36,788 nucleotides of DNA from Pirellulales bacterium (GTDB taxonomy: Bacteria; Planctomycetota; Planctomycetia; Pirellulales; Thermoguttaceae), in assembly GCA_016931995.1 (NCBI GenBank), contig JAFGDS010000045.1:1-36788 (forward strand), written 5' to 3'. The notes under the pieces were generated by a model, which was not told where the DNA came from, did no database searches, and worked only from the letters and a program-made list of their open reading frames with translations. The translations under genes and the position numbers were made by a program. Of this stretch, positions 1 to 8,541 are shown piece after piece. How positions within the stretch are numbered: the first letter of the stretch is position 1; each line of letters starts with the position of its first letter.

Positions 1-1454
1 CCGCCCATGCCCATGCCAGGCCCACCCATGCCCATGCCAGGCCCACCCATACCCATGCCGGGCATGCCCATGCCCATGCCACCCATGCCCATGCCGGCCT
101 TGGCGTTGTCCGCGCACGAGATAACGCGGAGCATTTTGACTTCGACGGGCATGGTCGAGTTCGCGCACTCCACGAGCAACTCGGGGATCTTGCGGCCGTC
201 GATCGTGAGGACGAGCCGGACGGGCATCATGTTGAATTCGGCGAAGGGGGCCGCTTCGGACGCGCCTAGCGGCTTGAGCTGTTCGTTCACGTAGCGGTAT
301 TGCTTGAGCAGTTCATCGGGCGAAACGGGCGTGCCTCCGCCGCCTTCCATGCCCATGCCACCCATGCCCATGCCACCCATGCCCATGCCACCCATGCCCA
401 TGCCACCCATGCCCATGCCACCCATGCCCATGCCACCGCCCGGGCCCATGCCGCCGATGCCCATCCCGCCGGCGCCCATGCTGGCCGGGCCGTCCATGCC
501 GCCAATGGTTGGGCCGCCGCCTGGCATGCCGCCGCCTGGCATGCCGCCGCCGGCGCCCATGCCGCCCTCGCCTCCCATGCCTCCGCCCGCGCCGCCCACG
601 CCGGGCACGGAGCCGGAAGCGCGGCTGGAGACAATGCCCGCGGCCGCCGCGCGGCCGATCTCCAACTTCTTGATCTGCTTCACGGCGGCGGTCGTTTGCG
701 TCGTCGCCCCGGCGTTGGCCTTCTTGATGATGTTCAGCAGGGCCTCATACACCCAAAGGTCCTCCTGGGCCATGAGGACCTGATTCGTGGTGGGTTGCTG
801 GACGAAGTTGAGCTCCCCGAGGATCCGCTGGTATTCGGTTGGTTCGACGTCCACGATGCCGACCATCTTCATGGGCTGGTTGGCTCCGGCCGGGCCCGCG
901 CCCAGGTCGCCCATCGCCCCGGCAGCCCCCCCCATCAAGCCGCCAGCCGGTCCGGGCGCTGCCTCGGTGGGCGCGCCCGCGGCGTCCTTGGGATCGACGG
1001 GCACCGCATGACGGTAGTCCACCACGTCGAAAAGCTTGGGCAAATACTTCTGGATCTCGTTCTGATACTCGTTAAGAGCCCAGTCGGGCATCTTTTGGCC
1101 CGACTTGAACGTCCCGATCATCAAGTGAAATCGCTTGCTGAGGAGCTTGGGCCAAGGGTTGTCCTTCGCCTGTTTCTCGAAGAGCATCTTCCAGCCGGCG
1201 AAGACCTTTTGGCGCTGCGCGTCGCGGGCGGTCTCCCACCGCTGGTTGCTCTTGTCGTTGGGATGCTCGACCGGCGAAATGCGATTCACCTCGGCCAGCG
1301 TGTCGTTGAGCTTCTTTGCCTTTGTCTGGTAGCGATTTTTCAGGTCCGCCGCGGCCGCCACGTAGATGAAAAGCCCCAGCGCGGTCGCCAGGCACACCAG
1401 CGCCCAGAAATGGTGCTTCTTGAGGACGTCCAGGACTGTTTTGACTTTGTCCAT
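1..1454 (-). CDS. PilO/Amuc_1100-like membrane protein, partial (3' end missing)
   Basis: This gene starts at the ATG at 1454 and remains open to the window edge, so 484 codons are visible and the C-terminus is missing. An AGGA sits about 10 bases upstream of the start. Residues about 13-34 form one membrane helix (FWALVCLATALGLFIYVAAA) after a short cytoplasmic N-terminus. A charged, helical periplasmic stretch follows, then Gly/Pro/Met-rich linkers, and a small folded segment (MPVRLVLTIDGRKIPELL, then VECANSTMPVEVKMLRV) like the ferredoxin-like domain of PilO/PilP-type proteins. The low-complexity linker contains GGMGM pentapeptides encoded by six 15-bp tandem repeats, and similar Gly-Met sequence resumes at the window edge. 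It lies 26 bases downstream of the PilM-PilN gene, so the two are probably one operon for type IV pilus or a related secretion apparatus. The PilO-like role rests on position and topology, not on clear motif matches. Confidence 0.75.
   Translation of the reverse strand, partial: MDKVKTVLDVLKKHHFWALVCLATALGLFIYVAAAADLKNRYQTKAKKLNDTLAEVNRISPVEHPNDKSNQRWETARDAQRQKVFAGWKMLFEKQAKDNPWPKLLSKRFHLMIGTFKSGQKMPDWALNEYQNEIQKYLPKLFDVVDYRHAVPVDPKDAAGAPTEAAPGPAGGLMGGAAGAMGDLGAGPAGANQPMKMVGIVDVEPTEYQRILGELNFVQQPTTNQVLMAQEDLWVYEALLNIIKKANAGATTQTTAAVKQIKKLEIGRAAAAGIVSSRASGSVPGVGGAGGGMGGEGGMGAGGGMPGGGMPGGGPTIGGMDGPASMGAGGMGIGGMGPGGGMGMGGMGMGGMGMGGMGMGGMGMGGMGMEGGGGTPVSPDELLKQYRYVNEQLKPLGASEAAPFAEFNMMPVRLVLTIDGRKIPELLVECANSTMPVEVKMLRVISCADNAKAGMGMGGMGMGMPGMGMGGPGMGMGGPGMGMG
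348..437. repeat. 15-bp tandem repeat (6 copies) coding for GGMGM
   Basis: Six head-to-tail copies of CATGCCCATGCCACC lie at 348-437 inside the PilO-like gene. Because the unit is a multiple of three, each copy adds one GGMGM pentapeptide on the minus strand. A related, less regular array occupies about 1-93. Such arrays change copy number easily while keeping the frame. Confidence 0.9.
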
Positions 1455-1480
1455 CGCTCTAGTTCCTGCACGAGGAAAGG

Positions 1481-3721
1481 CTAAAACGCTCCGGCGTCGG
1501 GCTCGGCGCCCTCCGCTCCGGCCGCGTCGCCCTCGGTTTTCTTCTTGAGCCGTTCGGCGGGCGGGGTGGGCTTCCAGGCAAACCGCACGAGGAAGTCGAA
1601 TCGCTTTAGCATGATGGTCCTGCCTCGCGTCCCCGCCGCGGCGCCCGGGATTCCCATGCCGCCGTCTCCACCAAGAGCCGCGCCGCCCGCCAGCCCACCC
1701 GCGCCGGGTCCCGCCGCGGCGGGACCCGTGCCCGGCTGCGCCGCGTCGGGCGCGGCGCCGGGATCCAGTATCGGCACGATCTCTTCCTTGAGCGGATTAA
1801 TCAACACGGGATGGCTGATCCCCAGATCCTTCAGCGAGACCAGCTCCTCGGTTATCGTCTGTCCATCGGGCCCCGGCTTGGGATCAGCCACCGGCAGGAC
1901 GATCTGCTCGTCCTCGAGGCTCTTCAGGAGCGTGTTGCGGACGAAATCCGCCCCGCCTTCCTCGGTGTAGTAGGTGAATCCCTGGAGCGTGACTACCCAG
2001 CCCTCGCCCGACGGTCCGGCGGGCCCGGCGGGCACTTCCGAGTTCATCATGCTGGGGTCGGTCGCAATGGGCGACGTCGCGGCGGGGAGGGGGGCGGCGG
2101 GATCGGCCGGCGCGGCGGGATCGGCGGCGGCGGCCGCCGCCTTCTCGCTCGGGCGGTACCAATGCTGGATCAACGGGCTGTTGAACCAGGTGGATAGATC
2201 GGGCACCTGGTCGGCCGTGAAGCTGGCGATGTGAAGCTCCTTGCGCTTGTCGTACTCCTTGGGGCGCTCCTCGGGCGTTTCGTAGCGGGGCAGACACTGG
2301 TTGATCGCCCGGAGCAGTTCGAGCCACAACACGCGGTTATCCACGTTGCCCACCAGGTGGTCGCCGATCTCTTGGGCCTTTTTGATTTCGTTTTCGATGT
2401 CCGTCTTCTTGGAGTCCAGATCCCTGGCCATCGACACGACGGTGGTGACCTGGCTTTCCGCCGGCTTGAATTCCTCGTTTTCCACGGTTCCCAACGCCAT
2501 GGACAGGCTCGCGTAGCCGATCGTGCATCCCAACAGCAACAGCGCCGCGGCCGCCACGGCCCAGGGCTTCTTGCTCCGGATGAAGCGGTCCTTGAGGATT
2601 TCGCGCGGCAGAAGGTTCGTCGAGAGCGTGCCGCGTCCGACGCCGAGCCCTTGCACCGCCAGGCCGTAGCAGACGCCGTAGCAGAGCAGATTGTCCTTGA
2701 AGGCGGGCGCGTCGAGCACCTCGGACCCGACGAGGCCGCGGAACCGCTCGACCCGGACCACGTCGATGCCCAGGCTCTGCGACAGGTAGCGCCGCAGGCC
2801 CGGCATCTTCATCGCATTGCCCAGCGCGACGATCTTCTCGATCGACGCGTGCCGGTCGATGCTCTGGAAATATCCGATCGAACGCTGGATCTCGGTCAAC
2901 AGATCGTTGAAGACCGGCCGCATCGCCTGGAACAACACCTTCGGATCCTGGGCGGACGCCGCGTTGCACTTCAAATGCTCGGCCTTGGCGAAGGTGAGCT
3001 TCAGCTCCTTCGTCAGCGCTCGCGTGAAGTGGTTGCCGCCTAGTGGAATGCTCCGCTGCCAGACGCGGAAGCCGTTGGTCACGACGAGATCCGTCGCGTC
3101 GGTGCCCAGTGAGAGGATCACCGTCGACGCCGGAGGGGCGTCGGGATCGTATTGGTCCGCACTGGGCCGCTCGGTCAGTTGGTCGAACAGGAGAAAGTTG
3201 TATAGCGCCAAAGGCGTCAACTGGATAACGTCGACTTCGATGCCGGCCTTGATCAGCGGCTCCAGCGCCCGATGCACCTGGTCGCGCTTCATCGCGAACA
3301 GGCCGATTTCCGTCTCCAGGGCGAAGCCTTCCTCCTCGGCGCCGCCGCCCATCCGCTGGTAGTCCCAGATGACGTCGGCCAGATCGAAGGGGATCTGCTG
3401 ACGGGCCTCGTAGCGGACGATGTCGGGGATTTTCTTCGCCTCGACCGGCGGCAGCTTGATAAACCGCGCGAGGCCGTTTTGGCCCGGCACGCTGATGGCG
3501 ACCCGATCGCCCCGGACCGTGTTCCGCGAGAGAAACTGGGCGAGGGCGTCGCGGATCAGCTCGCCCGCGTCGGCGCCGGGCTGGCTGAGGATCTTGGGGT
3601 AGGCGATGAAGTCGAAGGCGTCGGCCGTGATCTGGTCGGGCCGATCGCCCGGGTGGCAACGCAGCGCCTTGAGCGAGCACTGGCCAATATCGATCCCCCA
3701 CACGGCGTCACTCTTGGCCAT
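1481..3721 (-). CDS. pilM: PilM-PilN fusion, type IV pilus inner-membrane assembly protein
   Basis: The 746-residue product begins with an actin-like PilM domain. GIDIGQCSLKAL (residues 9-20) is the first phosphate-binding loop, VILSLGTDATDLVV (201-214) the second, and IVALGNAMKMPGLRRYL (297-313) the adenosine-binding segment. The sequence then reads TNLLPREI (368-375), the typical N-terminal motif of PilN, followed by one membrane helix at about 386-410 and a periplasmic region with a helical part and Ala/Pro/Gly-rich linkers. PilM (cytoplasmic, about 350 residues) and PilN (membrane) are normally separate and bind each other through that PilN motif, so here they appear fused. The frame is open 46 codons further upstream, but the ATG at 3721 gives the natural PilM N-terminus MAKSDAVWGIDIG. 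The downstream gene is PilO-like. The periplasmic part after residue 540 resembles nothing I recognise. Confidence 0.88.
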   Translation of the reverse strand: MAKSDAVWGIDIGQCSLKALRCHPGDRPDQITADAFDFIAYPKILSQPGADAGELIRDALAQFLSRNTVRGDRVAISVPGQNGLARFIKLPPVEAKKIPDIVRYEARQQIPFDLADVIWDYQRMGGGAEEEGFALETEIGLFAMKRDQVHRALEPLIKAGIEVDVIQLTPLALYNFLLFDQLTERPSADQYDPDAPPASTVILSLGTDATDLVVTNGFRVWQRSIPLGGNHFTRALTKELKLTFAKAEHLKCNAASAQDPKVLFQAMRPVFNDLLTEIQRSIGYFQSIDRHASIEKIVALGNAMKMPGLRRYLSQSLGIDVVRVERFRGLVGSEVLDAPAFKDNLLCYGVCYGLAVQGLGVGRGTLSTNLLPREILKDRFIRSKKPWAVAAAALLLLGCTIGYASLSMALGTVENEEFKPAESQVTTVVSMARDLDSKKTDIENEIKKAQEIGDHLVGNVDNRVLWLELLRAINQCLPRYETPEERPKEYDKRKELHIASFTADQVPDLSTWFNSPLIQHWYRPSEKAAAAAADPAAPADPAAPLPAATSPIATDPSMMNSEVPAGPAGPSGEGWVVTLQGFTYYTEEGGADFVRNTLLKSLEDEQIVLPVADPKPGPDGQTITEELVSLKDLGISHPVLINPLKEEIVPILDPGAAPDAAQPGTGPAAAGPGAGGLAGGAALGGDGGMGIPGAAAGTRGRTIMLKRFDFLVRFAWKPTPPAERLKKKTEGDAAGAEGAEPDAGAF

Positions 3722-3874
3722 GGCGCGATCCTCGAATCTCTGTTCCTCAACCGGGCGGAGTGTTGCGGGACAAGGCCGCGAGGCCGCGGCGGCAAACCCC
3801 AGCCCGATTGTGACCGACCGCAAGGACAAATTCAAGAAAAGAAAGTGTCGAAGACGCAAGCCTCTTCACACTTT

Positions 3875-3904
3875 ATATTACCGAGGCAGCCGGCCGGGTG
3901 TCAA
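3875..3904 (-). promoter_or_regulatory. Sigma70-like promoter for pilM
   Basis: Read on the minus strand, a perfect -35 box TTGACA (3899-3904) is followed after 18 bases by TAATAT (3875-3880), with an AT-rich AAAG immediately after. It points toward pilM, whose start is about 150 bases downstream. The AT-rich -10 stands out against very GC-rich surroundings. Confidence 0.6.
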
Positions 3905-4236
3905 CCAATTCGCCGGCGCGGCATCCCGTGGAGGGGACACCTTAATGGGTGTAGCGGGGTTGTCATAACCACCTTTTCTTCAACGTCTTATGCCCAATTC
4001 CGACGCATCGGTCAACAAGGCCGCGACCGACTGCCCGGATGCCGCCCCGCACTCGACGCCGAGGCCCCCGGCCGCTATCGTAAAACGCCGTGGAGTTCGG
4101 CCCAACCTCTTGGACTCCACCAGGAGGCGTTTCGTTCCTTCTGAAGATGACTGCGGGGGACCACCTTCGAACACCGCCGCAGTGGCAATCGCAAGGCAAA
4201 ATATCACAATGAGTTACGACGTCTGCCCGCGTCGTG

Positions 4237-4268
4237 CCCTTCGTGTTTTCGTCCCTTCGTGTTTTCGT
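4237..4268. repeat. 16-bp perfect tandem repeat, CCCTTCGTGTTTTCGT x2
   Basis: Two exact consecutive copies of the 16-mer lie at 4237-4252 and 4253-4268, about 80 bases before the start of the glycosidase-like gene. The unit itself contains TTCGTG and TTTTCGT sub-motifs. It is low in GC compared with its surroundings, which suggests an inserted repeat rather than part of a gene. Confidence 0.8.
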
Positions 4269-4348
4269 GATCCCATCGCCAGGAAGCGTTGCCAAGTGTC
4301 CTCGGTCGGGATGGCCGTGGCGATGTTGAGCGCGTCCCCGGTCAAGCC

Positions 4349-7224
4349 ATGAAGCTCCGCGACGTCATCGTCTTGTTACCCTGCCACGTCATCGAGGATC
4401 TGTCGCTGGAGCACCCGGCGGACCATGCCGCGTCGATCCTGTCGGGCTGGTCGGCGCCGTTCCACCCGGCAGTGGTGGTTTCCGCCCGGAAGTCGCCCCG
4501 TTGGGTGAGCGCGCACCATCCCCCGGATGGCGAAGATCTCGACGGCGCGCTGGTGGTTATGCCCGCCGCCTGCGACGCGGTTGTGCCCAAGGGCTGGGTC
4601 GCCATGGCCGAGTCGGCCGGGGCGATCGTGGTGTCGGCGTCCGGCGATCGGCCGGCGGCGGTGGCGGCCCTGGTGGATCTGGTCGATGTCGAGCCCGGCT
4701 TCCCACCGCACGACGCCGCCGATCCCGACCAGGTGGCCGACCTTTTGGCCCTGGGATGGTGCTATCTTCAGGTCGAGCTGCTTACCCGCCGGGTGAAGTA
4801 CATGAGCGGTCTGGACGAGGGCCTGTTTGAGGACGTCGTGGTCAAGGCCGCCGAGGCGATTCTCCGCGGGCAGGACGCGAACGTCCAGGAAAACCTCCAA
4901 CGGGGGTTCGACCTTTTGGCCGAGGGGCGCGAGTGTTTCTACCCGGTCGAGACCCACCTGTTGGACCTGACGCTCACCGCGCCCACCACGTTGGGCGAGC
5001 CGCTTCGGCGGGAGTTGGCGGGGGCGCGGTCGGGAAACCTCCTGCTTACGGGCGAAGCCGTTGCCCGGTTGGCCCGAGACGAGCCCGACACGCTCGCGCG
5101 GCTGCGCGAGGCCGTCGAAGAAGGCCGCGCGAGGCTCGTGGGCGGGCCGTACCGCGAGCGCGTGTTGGGGCTCTTGTCGCCCGAATCGATCCTGGCCGAG
5201 CTCGGCCGGGGTCTGGCAGCGTACGACGCGCATCTTGGCGCGCGGCCAAGCGTTTTCGGATCGCGGCGGCTGGCGTTGTGTCCCACGTTGCCGAGCATTC
5301 TCTCGGGCCTGGGCATCCACCGGGCGATCCATCTGGCGTTGGACGGCGGGCGCGTGCCGACCAGCAGTCAGAGCCGCATTCGCTGGGAAGCGCCGGACGG
5401 CGCCGCGGTCGAAGCCCTGGCTCGCTCGCCGTTGGACGCGGCGGACGTCTCGGCCTATTTCAAGCTGTCGGAACGGCTTGGCGACGCGATGAACCTCGAC
5501 AACGCGGCGACGGCCGTATTGGCGCATTGGCCCGGCCGCGCCTGCCCGTGGCACGACGACCTGAAGCGGATGAGCCGCTACGCGCCGGCCTTGGGCCGGC
5601 TCGTCGGGATCGACGACTACTTCGACCGGACGGAGGGCGCCGGCCAGGTCGTTCGGCACGGGGCCGACGCGTACCGTTCGACGTGTCTCGTGGACGACGC
5701 GGCGGCCGGCCGTCCCGATCCGATTTCCCGCTGGGTCCGCTACCACAACCGCCGCGTGGCGCTCGACGCGCTCGGGGGACTGGTTGTGCTTCGGCAGATG
5801 ATGACCGGCCAGATCGACCCGACGGCAAGCTCTCGCGTGGACGCCTTGGAGGAGGAAATCGAGGATTGGGCAACCGACCCAAGGGAGCCGGAGTCGAATG
5901 CGCTAGACGCCCGCGTCTCCGAAGCGCTCGACGCGGCCGCGGTGGCCGTGGGCGACGCCATCCCGCGGCAATCGAGCGAGGCGGAGCCGGGCTGGCTGTT
6001 GCTCAATCCGTGGAGTTTCTCGCGGCGCGAGACGCCCGAGCCGGACGACGCGCCCGACGGCTCGGCGTTTGCGCCGACGACGCCCCGCGACGTGCCGGCG
6101 ATGGGATTCGCCTGGGCGGGCGCGCATCCTTCGGCCGCCGACGTGCCGCTTGCCGCGACGAAGAAACGGTTCTTCTGGCAGCGCAAGGCCAAGCCCGAGC
6201 CGCCGATGGCCGAGGGCAACGTCCTGCGCAATGAGTTCTTCGAGATAACGGTCGATCCAATCACAGGCGCGGTTCGGGGGATAAACGACTACCACAGCCG
6301 CGGGAATCGGCTGGGCGTGCAGCTTGCCCTGCGCGCGCCGCGGCCGCGCCCGCGCGATGGCGACGTTGCCGCCGAGAGCGACGAGGAGAAGGACTACTCG
6401 GTCATGGCGGCCGAGTCGATCGTCGTGGCTTCGGCCGGGCCTTGCGTGGGCCAAATCGACGTCCGCGGGCGGTTGGTGGATCGCCACGGCGCGCGTCTGG
6501 CGCGGTTCGCGCAGACGCTGCGCGTCCGCCGGGCGAGCCGCGTATTGGAAATCGACGTCGAGCTCGAACCCGAGCAATTGCCCGAGCCGGCGCCCTGGCA
6601 ATCGTACTACGCCGCGCGGTTCGCCTGGGGCGACGAGCTAGCGGAGCTCGCGCGGAGCGTGAACCTGGGTGGGTGGCCCACCGAGGCCGTGCAGCTCGAA
6701 GCCCCGCACTTCGTCGAGATCCGCTCGAAGGCGACCCGAACGACTCTCTTGACCGGCGGATTGCCCTATCATCGACGGGTGGGCTCGCGCAAGCTCGATT
6801 CGATCCTGATCGTCCACGGCGAGACCGCGCGGCGATTCCGGCTGGGCGTGGGCATCGATCTGGCGCATCCGACGGCCGCGGCGCTGGCGTTTATGTCGCC
6901 CCGGACGGTCCTGCGGCAGTCGGCCGTGCCGCCGACGGTTCCGACCGGGTGGCTCTTCCATCTCGACGTCCGCCACGTGGTGGTCACGCATTGGGCGCCG
7001 ATCGCGGAAGGCCCGCGCGTCGTGGGTTTCCGCGCGCGGCTCCTGGAAACCCAGGGGCTGCACGCGCCGGTCGGCCTTCGGGCGTTTCGGCCGATTGTCC
7101 AAGCCCGGTGGACCGACCTGGCGGGCAAGCCGCTGGGCGAGTTGCCCTTCGAGGGCGATCGAATTGCGTTGGAGGTCCGTCCGCGGCAATGGCTGGCCGT
7201 CGAGGCCCGATGGGAGAACGCAAC

Positions 7225-7228
<4 letters not shown>
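4349..7228 (+). CDS. Large GH38/GH57-like glycosidase-fold protein of unknown specificity
   Basis: The 959-residue protein has no signal peptide and is probably cytoplasmic. Residues about 190-330 contain a segment (FYPVETHLLDLTL, then ARPSVFGSRRLALCPTLP and ILSGLGI) arranged like the N-terminal catalytic barrel of family 38/57 glycosidases. The region after about 630 (NEFFEITVDPITGAVRGI) looks like the beta-sandwich C-terminal domain of alpha-mannosidase-like enzymes. The usual catalytic aspartate context (W-x-D-x-FG in GH38) is not recognisable, so activity is doubtful. The start was set at the ATG at 4349 because MKLRDVIVLLPCHVIEDL looks like a true N-terminus, while the 20 upstream codons in frame do not. 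The stop overlaps the next start (ATGA), so it is probably co-translated with cytidylate kinase. The family assignment is tentative. Confidence 0.65.
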
Positions 7229-7896
<668 letters not shown>

Positions 7897-7928
7897 CTTC
7901 GCCCCCCGGCGCGGGGCAGAATACATTC

Positions 7929-8351
7929 ATGGTAACGCACGACGACGGACCCAATCGTGAATTCCCCGAAGCGGCCGAGCCGGTCGAGATGTACGGCGTG
8001 GCCGCGCCGGAGCCGAAGACGACGCCACGATCGTCGTTGCCGCCGGTGATTCCCCAGGTGGTGTGGGAGGACGAGCCCGCCGCGCCGCCGCCGTCGCCGC
8101 GGGCGTGGATGCAGTTCACGCTGGCCGACCTGTTGATCGTCATGACGGGCCTGGCCGTGATGCTCAGCGTCGCCGTGACGTTCCGGTGGAACTGGCCCGT
8201 GGCGGCGGGTCTGGCTGGCGTCGGCGCGTTCTTCGCGACCGTGGTCCTGGTGAACTTGGAGCCCGAACAGACCACCGCCCGGAGGGTGTGCTGGGGGATG
8301 CTCGCCGTCTACGTCTTCGCCTGCCTGACCGCGATTGTGACGCGGGGGTGA
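7929..8351 (+). CDS. Small hypothetical membrane protein
   Basis: The 140-residue product has a Pro/Glu-rich N-terminal half (about 1-60) that is probably cytoplasmic. Two or three hydrophobic helices follow (LADLLIVMTGLAVMLSVAV, then VAAGLAGVGAFFATVVLV and WGMLAVYVFACLTAIV). I recognise no family. The ATG at 7929 is 32 bases after the cmk stop. A TTG at 7893 overlaps the cmk stop and would add 12 residues, but the resulting sequence is low in character and I prefer the ATG. No strong ribosome-binding site is visible. Same-strand placement suggests it is transcribed with cmk. The LADLLIVMTGLAVMLSVA segment resembles short hydrophobic stretches common in planctomycete proteins of unknown role. 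Confidence 0.7.
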   Translation: MVTHDDGPNREFPEAAEPVEMYGVAAPEPKTTPRSSLPPVIPQVVWEDEPAAPPPSPRAWMQFTLADLLIVMTGLAVMLSVAVTFRWNWPVAAGLAGVGAFFATVVLVNLEPEQTTARRVCWGMLAVYVFACLTAIVTRG

Positions 8352-8369
8352 GGGCGCGCCACCGCCCTT

Positions 8370-8393
8370 TGGAGTGCGGCGACTTGTCGCCGC
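8370..8393. repeat. GGAGTGCGGCGACTTGTCGC repeat, copy 1
   Basis: This site contains the palindrome CGGCGAC-TT-GTCGCCG preceded by TGGAGTG. The same word on the opposite strand occurs at 35609-35631, so it is a dispersed repeat. It lies just after the small membrane protein gene and could form a stem of seven base pairs in RNA. Confidence 0.8.
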
Positions 8394-8431
8394 TATCGGA
8401 CCGCTGTAAGACACAACGAAAAGAGACGCGC

Positions 8432-8497
8432 GTGTGCCACTGGCCCTGCCCGTGCCGCCTTGTCGGCGCCGCCACACTGGCAAAGCCAGTGGCACAC
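8432..8497. repeat. CACTGGC-type inverted repeat upstream of the GHL10 gene
   Basis: GTGTGCCACTGGC (8432-8444) and its exact complement GCCAGTGGCACAC (8485-8497) bracket 40 bases. The right arm also contains CACTGGCAAAGCCAGTG, a smaller palindrome. It belongs to the GCCACTGG/CCAGTGGC family found at several other places in this window. It ends about 45 bases before the start codon of the next gene. Confidence 0.85.
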
Positions 8498-8541
8498 ATT
8501 CCGCTTCCTCTCTCTCCCTATCCCGCCTTTGGAGAATTGCC

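Larger units (their letters stand above)
3722..4348. other. Divergent intergenic region between pilM and the glycosidase-like gene
   Basis: This 627-base stretch separates two divergent genes. Open frames in it lack recognisable protein sequence and I treat them as chance. It contains a good minus-strand promoter candidate at 3875-3904 for pilM, leaving a leader of roughly 150 bases. Two exact 16-bp tandem copies of CCCTTCGTGTTTTCGT lie at 4237-4268. I found no convincing promoter for the plus-strand gene. Confidence 0.6.

Noticed and set aside
300-1484. A 394-codon plus-strand open frame rich in His-Ala-Thr repeats.
   Set aside because: It is the complement of the Gly/Met-rich PilO-like gene. 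The repetitive residues come from the 15-bp array, and the minus-strand gene has a proper start, membrane helix and operon partner.
3963-4295. A 110-codon minus-strand frame in the pilM spacer.
   Set aside because: It includes the CCCTTCGTGTTTTCGT tandem repeat and has no protein-like features or ribosome-binding site.
4376-5746. A 456-codon minus-strand open frame opposite the glycosidase-like gene.
   Set aside because: It has an Arg-rich composition typical of antisense frames in GC-rich DNA, no recognisable motif, and lies wholly inside a real gene.
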